Both the position numbers and the translations under genes were made by a program. The notes beneath the pieces are model-generated. The model did no database searches. It was not told the DNA's origin and was given only the letters and a program-made list of their open reading frames with translations. A DNA stretch of 64,000 bases from Petrolisthes cinctipes. Taxonomy: Eukaryota; Arthropoda; Malacostraca; Decapoda; Porcellanidae. The stretch is taken from positions 124,001-188,000 of the forward strand of contig JAWQEG010000630.1 in assembly GCA_033782935.1 (NCBI GenBank). Direction: 5' to 3'. Below, piece by piece: positions 20,633-30,187 of the stretch (position 1 is its first letter; the number at the start of each line of letters is the position of its first letter).

Positions 20633-21617
20633 GGGTGTATAGTAGACTATGATACTAGGCACAGTTTTATTAACAGAGTATAACAGAGTAGAATGTGGAG
20701 TGGACCCAAGCACAGGTGATGGTGACTTCTGCTGCCTCGCTTGCCAGTGTTGCCTGAATGTTGCTTGAAGAAAGCTAGTAGTGTTGCTTGGAGAATGCTT
20801 ATCATGTTGCTTGGAGAATGCTTAGCGTGCAGGCCGGTGACTGGGCGCAGCGTAGTGAGACGAGGCGGCTGGCAGAGCAGGAGGGAGGTGCGTCTGGACT
20901 GGGAGCTAGTCCAAGGGTAAGTGAAGTTGCCCAGTGGCCCGGCAATGGCGTCGGTAGGTCTCTGTGCAAGGCCCAGTTGCTAGCCAGCAGCTGCAGACTT
21001 GCTTCATGACATGTGATTGCGGGGATGCGTAGTTACTCATAGAGGATGGAAAAACATAGAAAATATGGAAACCTAGTGCTTGGGTCACTACAGATATAAA
21101 AATGGTTGTCTTAGAAGGAAGGAGACGTAGCTGGAAGGCAGTTGTTGATTGGTCAGTTTTACCTTTATAGGTTTTCTTCCAGCAACAGTGGGATTGAAAA
21201 ACGAGTCCAGGATCAGACACCGCTTGCAGAGCATATGGAGAGGGAAGCCGTTACCATTGCCCCGAGGTCACAGGGCTAGTGGAGTTACCATCCGTCCAAG
21301 TTGCCGTGCCAGTGTCCAGTGTTAACCCGGGTTCAGTGTTTATCAGTAATTAGGACGGTGATGGATTCCTAATTCTGATGTTATTTAAGATACAAAGTTG
21401 TGGTGCAATGGTAATTTATTTAACAGTGTAGTGATATGATTTAATGAACGAGGCCGGCTAGAAGCTTGGATTGGCGACTGTACAGGGTGGTACGGATTCC
21501 CTGTCATCCTCCTTCAATGTGAGTAGTGTCTGTTCTTGGACGATATAGAATAACTTATTATGTAAAAGAATTAATGGTGGGGTCAAGTATGGTTTTGTTT
21601 ACTTATTATGCAGGTAT
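20633..21617. other. Unassigned, no gene seen
   Basis: The start has locally repetitive gttgcttg(g/a)agaatgctt units (20755-20830). A gtgcttgggtcactacag piece resembles 12283-12300. No coding evidence. Confidence 0.3.
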
Positions 21618-21720
21618 ATTATCAAGAGGACACCCTCGCTGGTACCATAACAGCTGCACTATTTGGGAATTACCCTCACTTCCCTCCCTCTGTGGCTCCA
21701 ATCTTGTCTTTTGACTTTAT
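21618..21720 (+). mobile_element. SINE body fragment
   Basis: The segment accctcgctggtaccataac through acttccctccctctgtggct matches the body of the SINE at 23012-23340 in reverse orientation. The tRNA-like head is absent. Confidence 0.65.
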
Positions 21721-22187
21721 TTGCCCAAAGCTGCCTCCTCTGGGTATCTCTTGGGAACCTGAGAATTGTTTTGCCCATTCCTAGGTGCGTTGAACAACCC
21801 CATGCTGCACAACATGGTATTTTTTACTGTGGCTATAGGGAAGCTGACGATGATGTTGGGTAACATGGCTCCTGTGTGTCGCGTGACTCCATAAAATCAA
21901 TCAGCAACCAGCTCGATTAGGACCTAGTTGGCCAAACTATATATCTACGGCTCTGGTGCATTACCGCCATACTAGAGTACAAAATCCACTCTTACACAAC
22001 TTCAACATACAAATTTCATATGTACAGTATTATTCATAACTTCCATTTCTAAAGGATGTTAATAAAAATTCAAATTGTAATGCTTAAATATTCAACTATA
22101 CTACTACATCTAGTAATTCTTAATGAATTCCCATTCATTCCATACATTATTGATAAATTTCAATATACAAATATGGTATACTCTTTA
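21721..22187. other. Region downstream of SMIM20, no gene seen
   Basis: Probably includes the SMIM20 3' untranslated region (minus strand, 22187 leftward). No clear AATAAA was spotted on that strand. Confidence 0.3.
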
Positions 22188-22231
22188 TCATTGTTGCTTT
22201 CTTCCAAAGGGATCTGTCCAAACTTTCATAT
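22188..22231 (-). CDS. SMIM20: SMIM20 coding exon 3 and stop
   Basis: 44 bases after acceptor tttttcttccag. Encodes the end of an Asn codon, MKVWTDPFGRKQQ and TGA at 22188-22190. Confidence 0.88.
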
Positions 22232-25200
22232 CTGGAAGAAAAAATGCAGGAGATTAGAAATGTAATACCTTGAAGCAAGCAGCTGTAAAAAATAGAAGGA
22301 CACAGAGATGGATTTTATTATGGCAATGGGTACCATAGTTAATCATAATTCGTTTCTGTGTCCATTCAATAAATATACAGTATAACATATTATATACCTG
22401 TATTTTCTTTGGCTTAACTGTTGACACGGTAATGATATAATTATTATATTTAAAAGGAAATAAAAAAACACCAACAAAGCTGGACCTCTAACTCACTTTG
22501 GTTGAACAGTTGTATCCATTCAATAAATATATCTAAAGTGTTACACATTTGATACCCTTATTTTCTTTGGCTTAATTAACTGTTAATGAGGCAATGATAT
22601 AATTATTATATTTAAGAGAGAGTATACGATAAAACCAACTAGCTAGGCCTCTAACTCATTTTGGTTGAACAGTTGTATGCTTCAAATTATATTTAGTTAA
22701 CAATCTGAAGCATGCAAATGGGCTCAAATAGAGATTTGAGTCCAAACTCTATCACTGATGCTTTCCTGGCTAATAATTATAAATGTGATGCAAATTCTCT
22801 AAAATATACAGGCAAAGATTAGGTTTAGAAATTCCTTCAGCCCATTAACATACACTATTATTACTATACAGTATTCTAATTAACACCATGAAACATTCCT
22901 TATCAAGGAAACCTTTGGCCAGAGTCAAAGATGTCTGACTCACATACCTGTTTTATTAATTGATTCATTAACACATATGACCAGTTAGTTATCCTTCACT
23001 CAAAATTTTGCATTTTATTTTATTTTTTTATGTTCCGATACTGGACATAGGCTTCATCAAGCCTGTTACCGTGGCCCAGGTCAACTGCTACTTGCACACA
23101 CACACGTCACGACTTCCGAACTGGTACCCAGCCATAGAGGGAGGGAAGTGAGGGTAATTCCCAAATACTGCAGCTGTTATGGTACCAGCGAGGGTGTTTT
23201 ATGATGTTTGGTGGCCTTATAGTTTAGTGCCTGAAACTCAAATTGGAAGAGTAAATATTCTCAGGCCCTCACCTGAAAGGAAACGATCTCATGACCTAGA
23301 GGTTACGAGTCCAGAACACTAACCACTTGGCCACCTTCCTTAATATATATATACTAGCAGAGGTACCCAGCGTTGCCCGGGAAAGATGCACTCTGGAGTT
23401 TAGAAATAGTCAATATTAACTTTATAATATGTGAAAGCATTTCAGTCTTGTTGCGTTAGTTAAAAATATTCGGCGATCTCAGGCCACTTGCCATACATAC
23501 ATGAAGACGATATTGTACACTCACTCCAAAAAGTATCGGGCCACCTGGTCACGATGTGTCTGGAAGTGAACATTAAAGTCACATTGACAGCACTATCGTT
23601 TGGGTTGGTAATCATGACTGTGTTTCAACCATTCTCTCATCATCACACATTAAATACTGTTATTGCTACAGTCGTGTGTGTTACATAAGAGTGTGAAAAA
23701 AGATGGATATTCTCTCATACGCATCACCACAAAGTTATTATGTATTCTCGCAAAGTAATGCATCTTCGATAACATGATATGCAAGAGGAATGAGTTGACA
23801 AATAGGGATTAAATTGGGCTTAATTTCGTTTTACAGGTCTCAGTCGATTCACTCTGAATGAACTATGAGTTATCATGCTGCATTATTAAGATCACTCATA
23901 GGTAATAGACCAATGTCTGCCTCAGCTGATTATGTGCCTAACGAGATTCTAGCTTATCATGAGGTGATTACGTGACTAATGTAATGAGATTATATAAAGC
24001 TTATCTTGAGATAAGCTTTGAATCATATAGCGATTTGCAACGAACACGAATTAATACGAAAACGAATCAGTATTTGCCTCACAATAAAAGTGTTGGTGGT
24101 GATGGCAACACATAGGATTCATAAACACCATGGAGAGCTCACAGACAACCCGAGGAGCCATCATCACTTCACTACGTTATTCACTATATGGTATATAAAA
24201 CATAAACCTTAAATTTTCTGTTTTGGGTATCATTGTTTTTCATGCAATTTAATCTAAAATATACAAATTTTGTATTCAACTATCATTGATATGTTCTCAA
24301 TACATTAGCAGATAGGCAAGTATGGAGAGCAAATTATGCTCGATCATAGATATATGCCAAAATCAGCAAGTGGCAACTCAGGGACATCTGAACTGCAGGC
24401 GTACCAACAAAATGCAGGCGTCACAGTAAAGTAGCAGAATTATTCGTCCATTGTGTCACATTATTTCAATGTGGAAGTGGCCCAATACTTTTTGGAGTGA
24501 GTGTACTTATTCAGCTTGAAGGAACGAGACTGACTGAATTTCCAAATAGCTTTTTGGCGTTTTTCAGCTGGAACGGAAAATTTCCAATCGAGATGTACAT
24601 TTGGCACGCATTTTTAGTGGCTCGAACGGAAATGAGCTGCTCTTTGAGTGGTACATTTGGCGCATTTCCTTTCATTTAATAATGAATAGTCAAATAGTAA
24701 GAGTCCTTGAACACTCAAAATTGAATTTAAAATCAGCTAAACTTTTGATATAAAAAAGTTGTCACTTCCGCAGCCCACATATTATAGGCCGGCAAAGACG
24801 ATACCTGTCTCGGATGACACGAGGCACCAGTTGCCCAGTTGGTGGAGTACCAACCCTACACCGCTTACCCATGTTAAAATTAAGGTAGGGGTGGTTCCAG
24901 AACTTTTTTTGCAGACTGTACAGTATTAAAGATGTAATACATGTACTGTACTACAGTAGACAGTCTTCAACCTATGACTTGCATGCAGCCCACTGTTAAT
25001 TGCTTGTGGTCCTGCTATATTGTACTTACTTCCTGGTTGAATATCCTCCTGATTGATGCCCTTTCTATTCTCTGCCTGAGCTTTTTCTAGAAAAAAAAAG
25101 AAAAAAGAAAAAAAAACATATCATCATCATAGCAAAATGTAAATACAGTACAGTAGCCAATGCTGGTAACACATGATCAAAACGGTCAGGTTAAATTAAG

Positions 25201-26173
25201 GTATTGGTCAGCCACACTTACAAATCACACATTCATGGACATAGATTAAATTTGAGGATGAACAAAGATTGCTATAGGCCTGGAAGACTTTGTTGGAAAA
25301 GGAAGGAGATAGAGGTGGGTCAGCAAAGACATAGGAAATACTGTTGAAGGAGAGGAGAAACAGTTGAAGAAGTGAGAGGGAGTGGCTGGAGCCAAAGGGG
25401 CGCCAAATCCCTCATGTACGGCCCATATCATTGGGATTCATGAAAATATTCATTCATACCAGCTTATTCAAGATAATTACACAACACAACATAAAGCATC
25501 CCTGGCACTCATTCTTTCTGGGAAATGAAGGCAGTGGTACCTGTAGTGGGGTAACATCTCCCATGGTATGAGTGAGTAATCCTACAAGTGACTATAGATG
25601 ACTGAAGAACTACCAAAGGAGTGGGGGAAAATGTGGCAACATTATAGTACTATGGATGGATGGATGGATAAATACATTCTATATCACTATGTAAAAACTT
25701 ATCTTCCAGGAAAAGTCATTACAGACCTTCCTTGCAATACAATATTTGCAGGTACAGTTGATTTATATTTCTTTACATGGTACTTATTCATATGTATGAG
25801 AGTTTAAGTGTGTGTACATGTATCTCCCAATTGTATATCGAGGTAGAGCTGTATCATTAATTGCATATTTATCAATATTAATAGTAAAAAATAAGATATA
25901 AAACAAAAAATTTGTAATTTTCAGCTCAAAAATTTGCAAAATAATAAAGTGTGTGTTTTCTCAGATATTGTGTTCAATTCAGATAAATATTTTCCATCTG
26001 TTTATGGGTTAAAACCAGCTCTACTCTCTACTGAAAATAAATAACAAGAAACTCCTACTGTAAACTTCAGGGTTCATCATGGGGTAGATGATGATTGGAT
26101 ATATTGCAGCTCCGATGAACCCCACAAAACCTCCTAAGAAGGCTGCATACCTCCAACCTTTCAGTACCGTCAT
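22188..26173 (-). CDS. SMIM20: SMIM20/MITRAC7-like small mitochondrial inner-membrane protein, three exons
   Basis: Vertebrate SMIM20 (MITRAC7) stabilises newly made COX1 in the cytochrome oxidase assembly intermediate of the mitochondrial inner membrane. Joining 26173-26059, 25086-25030 and 22231-22188 gives 71 residues (human, from memory, about 67). A single membrane segment spans residues 9-31 (FLGGFVGFIGAAIYP), then EVYKKAQAENRKGINQED, then MKVWTDPFGRKQQ and a stop. The GAA-x-YP, YKK-x-QA, INQED/IVQED and KVW-x-DPFGRK blocks match the remembered human protein in order. All splice sites are GT-AG and phases agree (1 and 1). An in-frame ATG 14 codons upstream exists, but the family start matches ATG 26171-26173. 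An AG just before the start (ttccacag) may mark a 5' UTR intron. Confidence 0.9.
22365..22680. repeat. Two-copy tandem duplication in SMIM20 intron 2
   Basis: A unit of about 153 bp starting attcaataaatata and ending ttggttgaacagttgtat occurs twice in a row with about 15-20 percent differences by eye. Confidence 0.7.
23012..23340 (-). mobile_element. Full-length tRNA-derived SINE
   Basis: The minus strand opens with ggtGGCCAAGTGGTTAGtg, a good A box, then a degenerate B-box region (tgagatcgtttcc), a body of about 220 bp, and an A-rich tail (aaaaaaataaaataaaa, complement of 23012-23035). It lies in SMIM20 intron 2, same strand as the gene. Confidence 0.75.
23518..24503. mobile_element. 986-bp non-autonomous Tc1/mariner-like element
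   Basis: Terminal inverted repeats start CACTCACTCCAAAAAGTAT on both ends, followed by c/tgggccac, and are flanked by TA on each side (23516-23517 and 24504-24505). No transposase frame is visible inside; the longest frame is about 66 codons and unrecognised. It sits in SMIM20 intron 2. Confidence 0.8.
24640..24918 (-). mobile_element. Partial copy of the CAGTCGGC MITE
   Basis: The right terminus (aactttttttgcagactg then TA) and the interior match the MITE at 32814-33289 in reverse orientation. The other terminus is missing. Confidence 0.65.
25030..25086 (-). CDS. SMIM20: SMIM20 coding exon 2
   Basis: 57 bases between a long pyrimidine tract ending ttctag and donor GTAAGT. Encodes K-KAQAENRKGINQEDIQPG. 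Confidence 0.88.
26059..26173 (-). CDS. SMIM20: SMIM20 coding exon 1
   Basis: 38 codons plus one base: start, membrane segment and PMMNPEVY. The donor is GTAGGA after tttaca. Confidence 0.88.
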
Positions 26174-26299
26174 CCTCTGTGGAAAACAGTTCAGTAACAT
26201 CAACACATTTCCCATAGCCTATATTATTATTATATAGAAAGTTAAGATTCTCTTCACTATAAATTACTAATTATTATTATAAATTATTATTATAAACCT

Positions 26300-26540
26300 G
26301 ACCTGACCTGGAAGTGATGAAGTGAAAGAAGTGTGGAATAAGCATTTTGATTGTTTGATGAATGAGGGGACGGGAGGGAAGGCGGTGGTGACATGCTTGG
26401 GGATGGAGGCAGGAGGTAGACGACAGGGTGTACAGGGAGAATTAGGAAGGGAAGAGATTAGGAAAGCAATAGGAAAGTTGAAGATGAGAAAGGCACCGGG
26501 GGTGGATGGGATAACTGTTGAAATGTTAAAGTGTGGGGGT
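26300..26540 (+). pseudogene. LINE RT fragment (5' side)
   Basis: Overlaps and extends upstream of the start of the LINE at 51012: the KAIGKLKMRKAPGVDGIT region is the segment just before RT motif 1. It runs for about 80 codons, then breaks at 26540 into an unrelated cctaacc repeat. Confidence 0.75.
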
Positions 26541-27300
26541 CCTAACCTAAGCATTCTTCAGTCCTATCCTGGGCATTTTTTAGTCCTAAATATGAAAATT
26601 GTAAGGAAACAAACAATTTGCCCATAATTACAAATCTATACCTAAAGAGAGTACCAGTATAGAAAAATCAATCATGAGATTTTAAAAATATGATAAGTAA
26701 GAAGAGGTCATATGCCTCTCTCTCTATCTGTGTATATATTTTAGGAATTTTGTAATTTTGTACAATTCTCAAACTGCGGATGCAGATGCAAAGTTTAAAA
26801 TAATGCGAATATCCGATACGTTTCTAATACCGTAAAAGCTATATATATATTCCGTATATACGCCACAAGGTAAAACTAGAGATAATGTCCATATTCCTAT
26901 TTTTCACGTCCAACTTTCGGAAACTGCCTCATTTTTGGAGTATTGTATTATGGAGCCTGTTTTCTGTTGTGCAATAATTCATAGCATATACTGTAGTCTA
27001 TTATACACAATGAATTTGGGGTAGCCTAAATTTGAAAGACATGATCACTTTTGGGGGAGCGCCTTGGAATTGGTGGTTTTCATCTAACCTAAACTGACCT
27101 GACCCAGCCTAACCTAATCTTGACCATGGCATCCTTCGGTTCTAACTAGCCATCTTTTGGTCCAACCTGGGTATCTTTCAGTCCTAATCTGAGCATCCTT
27201 TATACTCAGTGATCTTTCAGTCCTAACCTGAGCATCATTAACTTAGTACTCAGTGATCCTTTGGTCCTATCCTGGTAATCCCATAAGTTTTGTAATATAT
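26537..27300. repeat. Degenerate tcctaacctgagcatc repeat and unassigned DNA
   Basis: Units like cagtcctaacctgagcat occur at 26537-26590 and again at 27110-27285. No gene seen between. Confidence 0.5.
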
Positions 27301-27330
27301 AACGTTAATAATTTGCACAATATTACCTAT

Positions 27331-27383
27331 TGACATTGATAAAGATACATACCAAATCAATGTATGTGTCTTTATCAATGTCA
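27331..27383. other. 22-bp-arm hairpin
   Basis: tgacattgataaagatacat and its complement (one mismatch) flank a 9-base loop, followed by an (AT)n run. Confidence 0.8.
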
Positions 27384-28277
27384 TATATATATATATATAA
27401 TGATTGTTTAAAAAAATATATTGACCGGTATTACCTAACGTTAGAGCAACTGAAATTGAAATGCTTCATATCTAACTTACTTATATTTATATAGTATTGG
27501 TTTTATAGTTACATAGATACTGTATATATAACTATACACCTGTACAGTAGTTGCTAATTATATGGCTCATATACACCATTAAACCTTGGGAACGTTAAAT
27601 AATAACCCGGAATCGGTGTCCAGCAGCTGATTTTTGTTTACGTCCCCTACCGTCCCCTAGCCGGGGCCCTAGGCCTGGACCTTCACATTCAGTATTGAAC
27701 ACAATGAAGATAGGTATGATTATTATATCAACTCGAAAGACAAATATGATCTAAGTATAAGTAAAAATATAATTATCTACATTTTTATATATGAATGTGG
27801 TAAACTTTTGTGTATAATTATCACTAATGTATCAATGTTAATAATATATCTATAATACACTACTCCCTAACTTAGATAGCATAGCTTTTTATCGCGTACA
27901 TTAGCGAGGAACTATCAGACATATCGTTTATTATATACAATGCTTAATCTTTACCAAGAAAAGTTTTATATATATATATATAACTCGTTTGTTCTCGAAT
28001 GAATGTAAGTTTGTTTACATGTTGTCTGGGAGTGGGAGTCAAGGAGGAGTTGTACATAAATACGTGTTGAATAACCTAAGTGTGGTATTTTTGTACTTCC
28101 ACTTCCCGCATATAAACCATATTACACGCGTTACCCAATCATCAGGTGGGTGTGTTATAATTAAGTAATTTTGTGCCCAAGGTGTTGGGGAAAAAATATT
28201 TACCCGTATTATCTCTTGGATAGTTTTAGGGAGCTGGTTTTCCTAAAGCGTAATTATTTTGGTATTAGTCAAGCATT
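27384..28277. other. Intergenic, no gene seen
   Basis: A short GC-rich patch (27605-27690, cccctagccggggccctagg) stands out in AT-rich DNA and might be regulatory. It lies between the head-to-head genes SMIM20 and PP2C. Confidence 0.3.
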
Positions 28278-28636
28278 GGTAAATATTGAAAGAATTACCG
28301 TTATTGCGTACGGTTTTTCGGTATTTATTGAAAGAATTGCCGTTTTGTAGCAGTGTTGCCAGATCCGGCTAGGTCCCAATATTTTGCCCGTCGTTTCCTG
28401 TACTTTACCACGGTTATTTCCCGGTAGTTTGCCCAGGTTAGGTCCTGGTAGTCTGATGAGGTCTAACTTAGGTTAGGTTAGGTAAGGTCATGCTAATTTC
28501 AAAATGCCCTATCTTGGAAATGGTGCATTTGTGGAGGAAATGCCATAGAAGAAAATAGTCTTAGAATTGTCTAAATAAGTGGGTTATGAAGGTAGAAAAA
28601 CCGTATGCAATAACAGTAATTCTTTCAATATTTACC
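28278..28636 (+). mobile_element. MITE, ggtaaatattga family, 359 bp
   Basis: 42-bp terminal inverted repeats ggtaaatattgaaagaatta...ttttc and the complement ending tttacc. A partial second copy in the opposite orientation follows directly at 28637-28740. Related copies occur at 15761-16049, 16440-16560 and about 40020-40130. Confidence 0.75.
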
Positions 28637-28740
28637 TATCTTCTTCTATGGCATTTCCTCCGCAAATGCTCCATTTCCAAGATAGGGCATATTCAAATGG
28701 GACATTTTGAAATTAGCCTGACCTAACCTAACCTAGACCA

Positions 28741-29974
28741 GTGTCCGCCATATTGGTACAGGCTCAGGCAGCGGTCACCTGACCTCACTTTCTTTCCCTT
28801 GGATTAAGCCGTCCTGGCGCCTCTACCCTTTATACCTCTATGTGTTAGTATGTGCATTGGTGTCAGGGTCCACAAAGTTCATGCTATGGTTAACAGTATG
28901 GTGGCGGTACCCCTCTTCTAGGCAGTTGTAGGTGTGCCAACAGTCAAAGATGATGATGGCGCAGGTAACAGTTCCACCTGGGCCACCTAGTAGTGAGATA
29001 TCGTAAATGTGGCAACAGTGTGTGTGTTGGTTAACGTGTAGGCTACACGCTTGAAAAATATTCGGATTGCTACCTCTCCCTGCATTGTGAACACAATGCT
29101 AGATCAAAATATTTTCAAGTCTTCTTCTATCATGACCTTCTTTCAGCTTAATAAATTTGTCTGACCTTAGCCGGAAAGACAGCTTTAGAATTAATCAGCA
29201 TGTCGAAAGTTAACGTTGATGTTGATATTCAGCTTAAAAAAAAAATTATTTTGATTATTTGATATTATTTATGATCTATGCTGATGATGCACTAACAGGA
29301 TCATTAGTGATTTTAATGAAAGTTGTTCCTTTCACAGGCCTATCTGTATCTCTCTTCTCTGTGTATATACATGCCCATACACACACACATACATAATAAT
29401 GTTGGTGACGGAAGTTCTATTAGATCAGTCTGTCATTAGTTGTGAGACAGGGCCCACCTCCAAATATACATATTTAAAGTAGACCCGTGTGCATACCTTA
29501 ATTATTAAAAAAAAAAAAATTGTTTCATCCAGTAGGGAATGGAATTCATAGTTGAGGTTTCATTGAACATGGTACCAGTATTGATGAAGCTAGTAACCAT
29601 TTTCAAATTTTATTTATTTTTTATTTAAACTCTATTGAAGGTGAGTTATGGTTTGAAATCCTGCGTTTCCCATCTTACAACCCCCTCCCACTACCCACAC
29701 CATTGAATTTGATGCCATATTGGCCATTACTGCCTTCTGTTAAGAGATTGAATAGTGTGGCCCTCCCTATATACACCCTGCCTCAGGGACTGACCAACTT
29801 CAAGTCATCAAGGCTGCCAATATGTTTAAGTAGGAATAATAAATACAATTCAGCCGCGACAAATGCACTATTGTAAAAAAAAAAAATTATATATGAAATG
29901 TTTTAGTATATCTGGGACGTCCTGCACAGTTTGTAGCGGTATATTCCTTTCAACCTACTTTTAGTTTAAGAACC
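28741..29974. promoter_or_regulatory. Candidate promoter / 5' untranslated region of the PP2C gene
   Basis: A tgtCCGCCATattgg motif at about 28742-28757 resembles a YY1 site common near housekeeping starts. The 3' splice site at 29999 implies an upstream non-coding exon somewhere here. No coding frame seen. This is inference only. Confidence 0.3.
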
Positions 29975-30000
29975 TCATTTCTCACCCTTCTGAATGCAGT
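29975..30000 (+). other. Probable 3' splice site just before the PP2C start codon
   Basis: A pyrimidine-rich tcatttctcacccttctgaa followed by tgcag and one base before ATG suggests that the first coding exon begins at 30000 and is preceded by a 5' UTR intron. Confidence 0.55.
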
Positions 30001-30187
30001 ATGGGGCAGACACTGAGTGAGCCGGTGACCCAGAAAGAAACGTCAAGGTGTGAAAACTCATGGTTGCGAGTTGGAGCGTCTTGTATGCAGGGATGGCGAG
30101 TCAATATGGAGGATGCGCACACTACCTTACTCTCACTTCCTGATGATCCTGGAACTGCCTTCTTTGCTGTCTATGATGGACATGGAG
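30001..30187 (+). CDS. PP2C coding exon 1
   Basis: 62 codons plus one base. It holds the myristoylation signal, MEDAH and YDGHG. Donor GTAAGG. Confidence 0.93.

Noticed and set aside
27331..27383. miRNA precursor
   Set aside because: Total hairpin of 53 bases is short for an animal pre-miRNA, and the adjacent AT run suggests repeat origin; kept only as a hairpin.
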